From Zopfochytrium polystomum (lineage: Eukaryota; Chytridiomycota; Chytridiomycetes; Chytridiales; Chytridiaceae), in the NCBI GenBank assembly GCA_025765615.1, contig JAIVFJ010000164.1, positions 82,841-146,840 on the forward strand: a stretch of 64,000 nt of DNA, read 5' to 3'. The position numbers and the translations under genes are program-made. Position 1 is the stretch's first letter. Every line of letters starts with the position of its first letter. Under the pieces are notes generated by a model, which ran no database searches, was not told the origin of the DNA, and saw nothing but the letters and a program-made list of their open reading frames with translations. This document shows positions 21,158 to 31,899 of the stretch, piece after piece.

Positions 21158-23488
21158 AGCGGGCGATTAGTTAAAGCCGCGATGCCTGAGCGAGATCAGC
21201 GCAGATCACGAGGGCTGGAGTGTCTGAGGATACCTATCATTCCAGTGTAGATACGCGGGATATCTGCGCTTCGTTGTGGCCGATCGCTTCGAGTGGGCGT
21301 CGGCGAAGAGTCGGTCAAAGCCCTTTGCTCACGACCGACTGCATCGGTCACGTCGTCCTCTGCCCCGTGGCTGTCCCAAGAGTTCGATCGGGATAATCGG
21401 CCCACGTAGCTGCTGCGAAAGGCGCCCGCACCGATTCGGGCCGGTTTGGACAGAGTTGGCACAAGAATCCTTTGCACTTGTCGACATGTTGTTGATTTTT
21501 GTGGGGCTCCTTACTCCCGGGGCTTTCCCACCAACCACTGACTCCCGAGCACCGCATGACAGCACTATGTCCGGGAACTGTTGCCGACGAACCGACGGCA
21601 TTGTGGAGATTAATTGTTCATCAAACTATGCAGCAACACCATATAATCATCGAGACAGCGGCGTGGCGAAGCCGGTGTCGCTAACCGAAGTGTTCTTGGC
21701 GGTATTGCAGCTTTATGGATCCAGATGTTTCAGTATGTCAACGTCAGAAATTCCCTGTGGACGGTTAACGGAGCCATACAATTACAGTGCATCGTCCATT
21801 CATGTTCATCACGTCGCTTCACCTCTGCCGGTCTGCGTTTCACACGGCAGTCATTACAAGCCAATATTGGCCAGGCACCTTTGATGGTGAGTTTCGGTTC
21901 AGACGTACCAGCTGACAAACATTGAATCGAGGCCTTCCCTTAGGTCGCATTAGCCTCCTTGCGTGGATCTCGACAGCTCGAAGTTGGCTTGAAATCTACT
22001 CCAGGCAAGTCGAGACGGCCCAATCGTTTCGTCAATCGGCGAAATCCCTTATTCAAAGCAAATAGTCTCTGATCGATTTGGCATTCTTCCGTAAACGGTG
22101 CATCATCCATCATTGAAGTTTGGATACCCGATGCGGAGTTGGCGACGGTCACTATATAGTAGTTAGATTTTCTACGGACTCGCAGGCATCCCATCGTTGA
22201 AAGCTATGAATCTGCTCGCACCCATGTCCTTTCAGCTGATTTCGGAGGAGGAATCCGCTGGTGCGCTGGTGATCTCATCCTCCGCGGATCGAAAGTGAGC
22301 CAACAGGGAGGACCGTGATGCTGGCATGTCGAGCTTCACTCAGGAGAAGGGAATTGTTTCGGGCATCGGCAGCGAAGTTTGCACTCGGCAGTGGCTGCCC
22401 AGATGTGATCTGAGCTCAGATTTTCAATACGCGTTCGTTGTTTTGCAGTGATTCAGTTAAGTTGGGTGCGATGAGTCTGCCCATTCAGAAAGAACAAGAT
22501 CTTGAGCTTTCCCACCCTATTCCCTGCGTTCTGTTTTCACAGTACCGTTGACGAGCAAGCGTTCGCAATGTGCGACTAAATGGCAACATCTCACTGCAAC
22601 CGTTTACATTTTTCCCTCGTGGACAAATCTAGTTTTTCCGTCGAATTTCGCGTGACGTTCCAGAATAGCAACAGAAAAGGATGAACCAGCTGCATTCGAC
22701 AGCAGTCGCACTCCCATACCCTCGACACCTGGAGCGGCCAGAGCCTTTCTCCCAGAGGCCCGTCAACGATCATTCCAGCGTCCACCCCCCGCGCGGCGCC
22801 TTTGATCTGCGAGACGGAGAAGCACTGCGGCTCCGCGAGGAATTGCACTTTCTCCATCACGGACGAACTCCTCCGATCTCATTGGGATTTATAGGACCGC
22901 AAGACTCCCTTATCCCTACTGTTCCAGAGTCCTTGGAGTCCCGGCGGGACTATCACGCTCAAATATTTTCCCGTCGCGAAGGTGCCAGGGCCAGTGGGAA
23001 ACTTGGTGAGTTTGCCCTCTTCAGGTCACTGTGCCACCTCCGCGCTGCCCATGAGTACTGACAACTCTCATCCGGAACACAGACCCTCATATCGAGGAGG
23101 GAAAGCACCACGCAAAACGAGCGAACCTTGGAAGCCACAACAGTTTCATCACCTACCAATGGCCATCTAGCGAGCACGAGAGCGAGGTACGGAGACTTGG
23201 CAAAGGCCCATATCTGGACCATTATGCGACATTGAGGAACGTGTGGCGCACCACTCGACAACCGTTGGCCACCACCCAAATCCAGTAATGCTCACTGCGG
23301 GTGGGGAGGTCAGTACAATGCCCCCTGCGGCTCACCTGCTCTCGATTGTATTAACCGTTACGAGTCTGTTTTTGCAACGGATCTAGAGCTCCGCGTCATC
23401 ACTGCCTGCAGTTTCGTCAAATGGAGAAGCTTCCCCTGGCATTTGTCGCGCAACGGTCGGTCGGAAACGAAATGCGTCCACTGAAGAT

Positions 23489-23826
23489 ATGAACAGTTCT
23501 CCTCGGTCTCGAAATGGCCCACCGGCAACAACCGCGGAGTACTCTTCGGTGTCGTCGCCACCTTCCTCTCCCACCTTGAGTCAATCTCCCACTCTCACCC
23601 CACCAACGACCGCAAACGACGACGGCATTTCTGAAAAAAGCCGTCGAAACCGCGAAGCATGCCGTCGCTTGCGCCAGAAAAAATCGCCGAGGTGGACCAC
23701 CTGCGGAAGGAGGTGACGCGCTTGACTGAGGAGAATGGGATGCTGAAGAGGAGGCTGGAGGAAGCGGACAAAGATAGGATGGAGCGAATGCAGAGGGAGA
23801 TTGAGTATTTAAGGATGCAGGCGTAG
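23489..23826 (+). pseudogene. bZIP transcription factor copy with one-base frame break
   Basis: The frame from ATG 23489 is Ser/Thr/Pro-rich and then enters a bZIP basic region (RRNREACRRLRQKK). After an A6 run (23678-23683) the frame is lost. The next frame continues exactly as a leucine zipper (VDHLRKEVTRLTEENGMLKRR, ending EIEYLRMQA and a stop at 23824-23826). One missing A explains the break. With that base allowed for, the frame would be 112 residues. The same basic region and zipper occur in the intact gene at 26334-27801 (RNREACRRLREKK). It is either a recent pseudogene or a homopolymer sequencing error. Whether 5' exons precede it, as in the paralogue, is unclear. Confidence 0.7.
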
Positions 23827-26333
23827 AGTATTGCTCGAATGGGGTTTTGGAGCCCTGACAAGCTTCCCGTTTTTCCGAAAGGTCTGGGCATTGATGAGGA
23901 GGAAGTTGTTGTGCTGTGTTGTCACCAAATGAAATGAGGAGTCAACGTTCTCAAGAAGTAACAGTGGGGCTTGGTTTTTGACCTACAATGAAAACCGACA
24001 GGTGCCGGTTGGCACACAAGGATTGTTGGTTCAAACTAGCTCTTCATTACTACCTCAAAAAGGAAGAGCTGTCCCTCTTTGAAACCCGTGCAACATTCTT
24101 GGCCGTTGACGACATCGCAACGATGGTGAGACTCCTCTTCGACTGCAGTCGCTGATACGATTCTTTGTTGGAACACGATTTTCGTAGCTCCTTCCCAGCT
24201 CTACATTGACATGCAAACCCAGATCGCGACACGCGCTTCGCTCGTCTGGTTATCGAATGCTACTCTGGGACGGCTCCTTCCCTTGTGACTGTTGAGCGAT
24301 GGCCTCTAAGACTGGGAACGCGGTCAGGCCAACGAGCAGATTCGTCCTTGATGTCTGTCGGTGCGACACGTCTGGTGGCACGTTTGGTGCGCACAATCAC
24401 CACTCCGCGGTCACGACACGGCGGTTCCCAGAAGCTCCCCTTGCTGGTGCCCATGAACCGAGAGTTCGTAAACGAGCAGCGCTTGCGAATTCCAACGTCC
24501 TCTCAGATCTCGGCCTCGAGAAGATCCAGCCTATCGTTGTTCGAAAATCAATCTGATCAGTAAGATCGCGGACCGTCGCACCCAGGTTTTCAATCGACGA
24601 ACCGCCGATGCTCCGTTCTCTCGATCTAACGCCCTATGACCAAGTCTCGCGGAAGTGTCGGATCCATCGAAGGACTCGGCCCTGTAGTTCTCTTTTTTCG
24701 CCCCAGCGAGAGCCGCTGCATCTGCCCTTGCTCTTCTTGAATCCCTACCGAAACAGTTCTGTTGTAAGCCTTGGACAAATTGGATCTCACAAGGAGGAAT
24801 CAACTACACACATCGGAAGCTGCTTACAGTACATCCTATCAAGCTAGGTTTTGCAAAACATGCCTGCGTCCTTCGCATCTGTTGAAGTCTCAAGGACCAG
24901 CTGGATGCAACAATTCGTGTGAGGACGGCCGCCGATGTGTCGTAGCGCTGGCAGCGTGGTTGGAATGAAAACGGTCGGCCGTCCATTCAGAACGTTTGCC
25001 GTATCCTACGTGCAGGCGAACATTACCGAAAGCGCTAACTAGTCCGGATTTGGAGTTACCACGCCCGATTCGCTCCAAGCACATGGATTCAGTCAACCGC
25101 TTCTGCCACCTCGCGACGTTCTAATCATCCGACTATATGGATGGAGACTGACCGTGCGTTCGTCAACGGAAAACGCTCATCTCCCGATTTCTCGGGCGAA
25201 ATCACACAGTATGATTCGGAGCGACGCCCGAGCTCAAACGTTTCTTTCCCACGATTGATGAACGGAGCGAATTCGCGATCGTTTCCGAATCGTCTCGAGG
25301 GTTGTACCTTTCGATATCTCTGAATATTTCAATGAACTTTGCGCTCGAAATGAAATGCGGCTTCGTTGATCCTACGTTTTTGCGAATCAGAATGCGGGGA
25401 CTCTCCATTCGAAAACGTACTCTTTGTCGAGCTCACAAGTCGTTTCCGCGCTGGATCGTGATTTCGTTTGTGGCATTGGACGCACGCTTTCTACTGGGAA
25501 CATGCGGATTGGATGGATCGGCCTTCCAGTTGTTACTACGAAGAAGCCGGACGTATTGACTCTTTCTTGAGCACGAGGACTCTTAATCGCGCTAGATCGC
25601 CGAAAATAGGCGGAGATGAATCGACGAGAGATGGGAACTTTTGGACTATTGTCACGACTCGAGGTCCCACCTGTGACGGCCCTCCCTCGTTTCACAAAGG
25701 GCGACGCCGCCACCACCTGGCGAGCAGAACATTCTCATGGCCATCTCTCATTAAAGTCAAAGGCACTCACCCAAGAGATTTCGCCCCACTCGATCCACTG
25801 GGCCACTCGAACAACATCGTTGGTCAAGTTCGGCGACTCGCCTGGTCCTTGTCGAAATGTTCGACTTGCCAAACCGCCGTCTATCTTTTCTTTGTGAAAA
25901 CAATGTCGACACAGAACCTCGGGACCTTCGGGTGAGTACAGCTCACTTCGGGTGCGTACAGCTCACTGCGTTCGGGTCAGAAACGACGAGCTGAGATTGC
26001 GGAAACGTGTGGAACTCGGCTGTCAAGTTGGTGATCTCGCTGCACCGATTCCGCGGCTTTGCCCTTCCTTGCCTTTCGATTTTGTTACCATGTTTTCAGT
26101 CAGCCAACCGACCCCGACGTTCACCCCTACCGTGGGGGCCTGCGATTTCCGCCCCTCAGCCCCCCGCCCATCCCCACACCGAGTCAACCGGATTTTCATT
26201 ACGCAGCAAAGTCTCTTTCCATTTCGAAGTGGGCATCGCAAGCCAGAATCCTCGCCCATCCACCCACGAAATGAAACCACTTGTCAATCCTTTCCTTCCT
26301 TCGACTCTTGCAATCTGGAATGCAACGATTAGG
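23827..26333. other. region without supported gene
   Basis: About 2.5 kb between the two bZIP copies. Open frames are short, in both strands, with no codon bias and no recognisable motif. I see no RNA gene or mobile-element termini. Confidence 0.5.
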
Positions 26334-27801
26334 TCAGAATGAGTATCGCAAACAAAACTCCGTCCCGCGACAAACCCACTTTCGCAAGTACTCAATTTCC
26401 GTCTTCATCCTCTCCACGCGCTCGGCGTCCGCTTCGGCCAATTTCCTCTTCAGCTCCGCGTTTTCTGCCGTCAGGCGCGCCACCTCCGCTCGCAAGGTTT
26501 CAAGCTCGTTGCGCTTCTTCTCTCGCAGGCGGCGGCACGCTTCTCGGTTCCGGAGGCTGCGGTCACTTGCCGGCGCCGGCGAATTGGCCCCTTTCACTCC
26601 GTTGGCCGCATTCCTGTCGGCTGCGGCTGCGATGGTGGGCTTGACCGTCACCGGTGAGGCGACGGATGACGATGAGGACGACGTCGACGCCTGGTGCGTG
26701 CTGTCCGGGCTGCGTGTGCTGTCTGGCTCAGTCGGAGTGGCCTTGCGTTTACGGCTCGTCTTGCTGCCAGAGACCGCACTCGGTTCCGAATGCACTACGC
26801 TTGGTGAGTGAGTAGGCTGATTTTGAAGATGTGTGTTAGTAGTTTTGACGAGTGTGTGAGATTGTCAAGGTCGCGGATTGTGGGCGAGGGAGCGTGTGTG
26901 TGGTTATAAGGCATCTCCAAAAAAAAAAAAAAAAAAAAAAAAAAGAAAACGCTTGCAGTGATAAAACCTTCCTCACATCATCTTGTCTCGGGTCTCGTCC
27001 GTACTGATATGGTGGATACTCGTGAGGCTCTGACCGAGGAGGATCGAAATCAGCTGGCGGCCTCTTTTGAGGGCCGTAGGGATTCATTCCCTGTTCCATG
27101 GGTATAAGAGATCTACCGCTGTTGCCCCAACTGCGATGCTGAAGTGGCGGCCCCGGCCCATATGCCAGAGGGGGATTGCGACTAAGGCTGGGACGGTCTT
27201 GGTCCTTTGGTTAGTACTTCCAGTATTCTTCCGTTGCTGCGATGGAGAAGGGCCCGGGGACTGGGGTTGGAGGCGGAAGGGAATCGGGGGAAAAAAATGA
27301 GCACGAACGCGCACCATGGTACTCATAGTACACGCTCAGAGGAGGGTGCTGGCCACTCGTGTCATAAGAATCGGACAGCGACCCGTGACGCTGCGGGTGC
27401 TGAGGGTAACCGTACCACAAGTCTCGCTGGTAATTGGCATCATCAAGGACAACCCCCGATCTCCCTCCGCTGTACGGAATACGGTCTCGGTCCCAGTCGA
27501 TCCCTTCGTTCGGCTGGTATGCGCGACGCTCCGGTTGCGGGAAGGGGGGAAGTGGCTCTCCGTAGTGGTGGCGACGCTGCCCGTGAAGTTGGCCACTTCC
27601 CCCTTGGATGGAGGCTTGGGAAGAGGCAGGACCGGCATGTCGCTGAGGGGGCAGCGGCTGTTGCGATTGTTGCGACAGGCGGTGCGAGTGGTCAGGGTGG
27701 TCCGTTGTCTGTGGTGAAGGCGGAGGGGGCGAGGAATCGGCCACACCGTCGCCGCTTTTGGTTGGCTGGTGGTGGGGGGCTGACGACACTGTTCCAGACA
27801 T
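26334..27801 (-). CDS. bZIP transcription factor
   Basis: Predicted DNA-binding regulator, 396 residues. Exons: 27801-27315, 27197-26977 and 26816-26334. ATG at 27801. The N-terminal two-thirds is low-complexity, rich in Pro, His, Gln, Ser and Tyr, with segments such as NPYGPQKRPPADFDPP, and probably acts as an activation or interaction region. The basic region RNREACRRLREKKRNELE is followed by a heptad zipper (LRAEVARLTAENAELKRKLAEA) and an EIEYLRK end. Intron 2 (160 bp) contains a long homopolymer (A run on the plus strand at about 26921-26944) and a TACTAAC branch site before the acceptor. Intron 1 ends in an AAG acceptor 19 bp after TACTAAC; its boundaries are the least certain. The frameshifted copy at 23489 is a paralogue. 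Confidence 0.8.
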
Positions 27802-27999
27802 TTTTGCTTTGGGATTTCGACATGGCAAAAATTCACAGCCACAATCGATCATTCCAGAATAAGTGGCAGAAGAAACCACGGGACGACGACGCTCCGAGAA
27901 ACAACATCTATCTATCTATGGGGTGTTGGCTCTCATCATTACATAGCAAGTTGTGGGAGCGTGTTCAAAGGAAAAAAAAAAAAAGAAGCACCGCCTTTG

Positions 28000-28800
28000 A
28001 GAAGAAGCAGATCCCAACATGAGTGATGAGATATCGAATCCGAAGCCTCCCGGTTTGGAGTCTCGGAAGCTGTCCCTGTGAAAATGAACCCGCTGAGCGG
28101 CACAGACGGCAGGGGAAAGAGCGAGGGCCGTGAAAAACATGTTTAGTTGAATGCGATCGGGCAAGTGTCGCCATATTTACGTCAATTTGTCCCGATATGA
28201 GGTGGAATGGAGTCACATCGGGCAAGTCCCGTGCCATACCGTCCAGCGCTGTTCCTCATTGTTTGCCCACAGCAGCCCTTCACCGCCCATATACACCACG
28301 AGACGGCGACCAACACGCAGAAGGCTCTTTTGGTCCGTATCCCAGGTCGATCGGTGAAGGCTCTGCCCCCTGCGGGCCACTCAAGCAACACCTTCATGGA
28401 CGAGCAGCGTTTGAAGTCGGATGAAGGTCGATCGCTCCTCCAAAACTGGGAAGCGAACTGGCACGTTGTGCAGCCGTACCATTCAGACTCCCCAACGTTA
28501 ACGAAGCGCTCGCGGCGATGAGCGATTGAAAGGAGGAGCATGCATTGACTTGGGTCGAACGAAGCCGCAAGTCGCATCCACATCGACCTCCATCTCGCTT
28601 GGATCTCGGCTCCATCGAAGTAGTCGGACCGATCGCTCGAGGCCCGGTAACTGCCGCCAACGCACCCGCCTCCGCTTCGCCGCCTGAGCCGCCGCCTCCG
28701 GCCGCCGTCCTTGTGCTCGCTCGGCTTCGCAGTGCGCCATTTCTTGTCGCTCCATTCCGAACCACGGTGTTCCAGGGACGTTGGTCACCACCGCCCTCCA
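28000..28800. other. intergenic or unresolved region
   Basis: Between the bZIP gene and the ankyrin pseudogene. Frames are open on the plus strand from about 28207 to 28521, but without recognisable motif or clear codon bias. Part of it should be the bZIP promoter (minus strand). Confidence 0.4.
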
Positions 28801-28807
28801 CATGACC

Positions 28808-29186
28808 TGCAGGCAATCAAGAACGACGCCGGTGATCGCGTTGTCGTGGACGTGGACGTGGCGAACAACAAAGGTGTGACGCCGCTGGCGGCGGCGGTGA
28901 TGGGCGGGCACCCGGACTGCGTGGTTGCGCTGCTGGAGGCGGGGGCGGACCCGAACGTGGAGCGCTTCGACGGGCACACGCCGCAGACGTTTGCGGCGGC
29001 GAATGGCTGGTGGATATGATCAGGCTCCTTGTCGCGTCGGGTCGCGCCGACGTGAACCGCGTCAGCTAAAAGGGGTTCACGCCGATGATGGTCGCGCAGC
29101 ACTTTAAGCACAAGGAGATTGTCGAAGCGTTGGTGGAGGCGGGCGCGACCCGGAGGACCAGCGCGTTGTCCTGCGCAACGTCCTAA
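28808..29186 (+). pseudogene. ankyrin-repeat gene fragment, broken
   Basis: Two to three ankyrin units are readable: NNKGVTPLAAAVMGGHPD, then VVALLEAGADPNVERFDGHT, then (other frame) DMIRLLVASGRADVN and KGFTPMMVAQHFKHKEIVEA. A frame shift lies near 29005, and an in-frame TAA at 29067-29069 interrupts the NRVS-KGFTP junction. The strong GC3 bias shows it was coding. It is the 3' remnant of a larger ankyrin gene or a truncated duplicate; upstream exons are not recognisable. Confidence 0.75.
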
Positions 29187-29253
29187 TGTTGCCGTGTGAT
29201 CGATATAAAATATCATTGTATGTAGGTACAGAATAGTTCAAATGAACCACAGT

Positions 29254-29658
29254 TCAAAGGACCTCTTCAGCCTGACCGCCGGTCAAGTCGTTCATGGCGT
29301 CCTCGCCCATGACAAAGGAGTTTCCGAGGTCGACGGCAATGACATTGACAGAGCGCCCGTTGTACGACACGGTGTAGCACTTGCCGCAGTTTGGCGAGTT
29401 CCATCCGCCGACGTACGGCGACGCGGCGGCGTAGGCGGGCAGGGCGCCGATCGACGAGTAGCCCTTTGTCAGTAAGCCGTTGCTGCCGTCGGAGCACGTG
29501 ACGCTTGCGAGGGACAGGTCGGTCGCGCGGTCGTAGTTGTGGTCGTAGGCGACGGACACGTCGTCGCGGCGGTGGAGCGGCGACGCGAGAGCGGACGGGG
29601 TGGAAGTGGCGGCGGCGGCGGCGGCGACGACGACGGCGAGGATGGCCTTGAATTGCAT
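29254..29658 (-). CDS. cerato-platanin family secreted protein, C-terminally short
   Basis: Single exon, 134 residues, ATG at 29658. Signal peptide of about 24 residues (FKAILAVVVAAAAAATSTPS) followed by a possible Kex2-type site (HRRD). The mature part matches the cerato-platanin fold: VSVAYDHNYD, VTCSDGSNGLLTKGYSS, VGGWNSPNCGKCYTV, VNVIAVDLG and AMNDLTGGQA. Family members are small secreted cysteine-rich proteins that bind chitin oligomers or loosen polysaccharides and can act as elicitors. The frame ends at GGQAEEVL, about 20 residues before the usual end, so the last conserved Cys of the second disulphide is absent. Three Cys remain. No splice site that would add the missing end is visible. 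It may be functional without that disulphide, or truncated. Confidence 0.88.
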   Translation of the reverse strand: MQFKAILAVVVAAAAAATSTPSALASPLHRRDDVSVAYDHNYDRATDLSLASVTCSDGSNGLLTKGYSSIGALPAYAAASPYVGGWNSPNCGKCYTVSYNGRSVNVIAVDLGNSFVMGEDAMNDLTGGQAEEVL

Positions 29659-29833
29659 TGCTGTTCTTTTTGTGCGAAGCTTTGCTTTGGCGGTTGGGGG
29701 GTTGAGCCTATTCAGGGAGTGTGTGTGCGAGTGTGGCTTGACGCCTCCCCCACACCATCTCCATTTGCACCGACTTTGTCTCTCTGTCTCTGTGCTGTCG
29801 CTTTCAATGCACGAAACGGGAACCAAGCCAGAA

Positions 29834-29962
29834 TAAACGCGCAGCCACAAGGCCTGCCGGGTCCGTTTTGGGCCGTCTCGCAAAAATTTATGGTTCGCTC
29901 GAGTTCCGAAGTGGTGCGACCAAGCCAGTACGTACAAACGCGCAACCACAGGGCCTGCCGCT
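29834..29962. repeat. direct repeat pair upstream of cerato-platanin
   Basis: Two copies of a 24-bp segment (aacgcgcaRccacaRggcct followed by gccg) start near 29836 and 29938, about 100 bp apart. They lie 180-300 bp upstream of the cerato-platanin ATG. They could be promoter elements or a small duplication. Confidence 0.5.
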
Positions 29963-30367
29963 TTGCAGCCGGCCCCAACAATCCATATTTGGAATGAGGG
30001 CTGATGGAGGAGGGAGCGCGCGATGGCGATGGCGATGGGGGATGCCCAAAAAGGAATGTGCCAATCGAGGCTTTGAAGATTTGGCACGGACGTCAGAACA
30101 ACGTCACTTTAGATTGGCATTTTGCCAATCCACACCCCCGGAAATTTTGAAAGCTCCGCCACTTCCGAAAACTCTTCGTCTTCACAGTCAGATTCCATCT
30201 CAGCCGTCGTCGATCGCGATCGATGCGGAGCCTACAATCGCGGCGGTGGCGGCGACCACGGCGCGGGCGGGCAACGCTGGCGTTGCGCTCAAGCCTTGGA
30301 AGTTTCTTGAAAGAGCGTGTTTCAGCGAAGCGATGGTCGAGGACTGTGCATGCCTTTTGTTCGCGGA

Positions 30368-30820
30368 TCAAGTTGAGACCAGTTGGTGTTTGTCGAACAA
30401 ACTGGGCGAATTGATCGACGATTGCGTCTGATTCTGCTCAAAAGTGATTTGAAGAAAGAGAGAATCGCTAGGGAATTCTGTTTTGAAACACTGTTCACCC
30501 AACGGAAAGTGTAGTTTTACCGGGAATATTCCCGTACATGTACTTCGGTTTGGGGTGGAATATTTGCAAGGATGTTCTGTCTTTTTCCATATTTCTGGGG
30601 CGCTCAATTGGAAACCCTGGAAAGGGGCGACAGGTCCGCTCGTTTCCAGCTGCGCCTTCCTCCCTTTCTTCACACGCTCCCGGGACAGCGAATCAAAATG
30701 TTGAAGGCTCACGTTTCCATTGTTACACCCAAGATTTTTTGATTGACACACCAAAATCGCGCACAACAAAACAAATAAAAAATGGAAGCTCCTTTGACCG
30801 GTCGACGAACAGCTTGCCAC
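30368..30820 (-). other. open frame of 150 codons without ATG
   Basis: Continuous minus-strand frame with no ATG near its start. It begins with a hydrophobic segment (FHFLFVLLCAILVC) and carries several Cys and NxS/T sites. It lies directly downstream of the micro-exon gene on the same strand, so it could be an alternative 3' exon or a separate secreted gene whose first exon I cannot see. Codon use is not GC3-biased and chance occurrence is possible. Confidence 0.25.
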
Positions 30821-30905
30821 AGCGGAGTTGGACTAAGCGTTTCTCCTGGCAATTAGCGTCGTGCCTTTATTCGTTGTCAAAGGGGGTAAAGAATGTTAAA
30901 AGTTT

Positions 30906-31748
30906 TCACCGAAAGAAATGTGAGAAATTTACCCTTTTGGAGGCACTCCTCGCAACGGCTGAAAGATTATTTTGTTCGAGGGCTGGGGATCAGTTTTGCT
31001 AAAGTCGAAGAAAGGCTTACGTTGTTTGTTCACGGCGCCTGCGTCAGGCAAAGCGGCTTAAGTATTAGGAGAGAAAAAAGTAGGAAAACGCAGGTGGCAA
31101 CTCACGGGAAACACTGGAGGCGACCCGTACGGCTTCAAGAAGGATTTGGTGTGGGGTTCGCGAAGTCAGCAAGCCGGAGCAAGCGATAAAAAAAAGGAGT
31201 TGCCGAATCAGTTGGATGAAAGGCTTACGTTCTCTGTTCAGGAAGCCTGGGTCAGGCAAAGAGGAGTGAGTATTATACGAGAAAGAAGGAAAGGAAGGCG
31301 GCGGCAACTCACGAGCTGAACCAGCGCTGGAAGCGACTCGGGGGGCTTCAGGAAGGGAAAAATGTGGGATGACGAAGTCAGTCAGCGAGCAATCGGAAAG
31401 AAAAAGGTACAAATTAACGTAAAGAGATTGCATACTTGCAACAGCGGCTGAATGTTATTTTTAGTTTTTTCGAGTGATGGGGATGAGTGTACTGTTATGG
31501 TTGGGTGAAAGGCTTACGTTCTTTGTTTACAGGGCCTATGGGGAGGCAAAGTTAAGTAAGTCTTAAACGAGGGAGATGAGATTGGGCGGTTGCTCACGAG
31601 TATTAGGCAGAAGGTTTGAACGGACACTGATTCCTGTACGGGGCTTGAGCACGGCAGGTCCGATTGCAAAGGCACTGGGGACGAAAGTGGCCAGAACGAG
31701 AAGGACGAGGGAGAGAAGAGCGACGAGCGACGGTCGGGGAACAGCCAT
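30906..31748 (-). CDS. secreted micro-exon gene (repeat-coding small exons)
   Basis: Predicted small secreted basic protein, 105 residues, in seven exons: 31748-31598 (151 nt), 31535-31518 (18), 31345-31313 (33), 31246-31229 (18), 31132-31106 (27), 31038-31021 (18) and 30958-30906 (53, with stop). All six introns (62, 172, 66, 96, 67, 62 bp) are phase 1, so each internal exon can be skipped or duplicated without frame loss. Exon 1 codes a signal peptide (SLVALLSLVLLVLATFVPSAFA) and NLLPNT. The 18-nt exons code RPVNKE, RFLNRE and RAVNKQ. The longer ones code PPRVASSAGSA, PVRVASSVS and PVARSASKR followed by VNFSHFFR. Donors are near identical (GTAAGCCTTTC after 18-nt exons, GTGAGTTGCC after long ones), showing tandem duplication of an exon pair with its introns. 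A KR near the end could be a Kex2 site. No homologous family is recognised. The model rests on splice signals, phase and internal repetition only. Confidence 0.65.
31013..31600 (-). repeat. tandemly duplicated exon-intron units
   Basis: Three related units, each holding an 18-nt exon and a longer small exon with their flanking introns. On the plus strand the shared parts read gaaaggcttacgtt before each 18-nt exon and cggcaactcacg before the longer ones. Units begin near 31597, 31312 and 31105 and are about 285, 207 and 200 bp. Splice borders are the best conserved part; intron interiors have diverged. Confidence 0.8.
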
Positions 31749-31899
31749 TTGTGCCGTATGGGAAATCAGCGACCGAGATTGTACTGTTGGGTCGACCGAC
31801 AAAGAAGGTGGTCGGTTTATGTAGTGTTGGGTGAGTGGTGGGTGGCTCAGCCAAGGGCTCCGCCAGTCATTGTTGCCAGGTTTGGATTTGGGTTTTGAT

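Larger units (their letters stand above)
18534..23488. other. gene-poor decayed region
   Basis: About 5 kb in which no intact gene can be supported. Open frames are short, lack the strong GC3 bias of neighbouring genes and show no recognisable full domain. It includes a WD40-like fragment and a stretch with membrane-protein character (separate entries) and a 38-base T run at 21119-21156. From about 21.2 kb onward the composition is closer to even and I see no family signature. Confidence 0.5.

Noticed and set aside
24000..24060. A possible tRNA because of a GGTTCAAA-like box
   Set aside because: No matching acceptor stem, D arm or anticodon stem could be paired.
27207..28022. Plus-strand frame of 271 residues over the bZIP gene
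   Set aside because: No motif; the minus-strand bZIP model explains the region with consistent splice phases.
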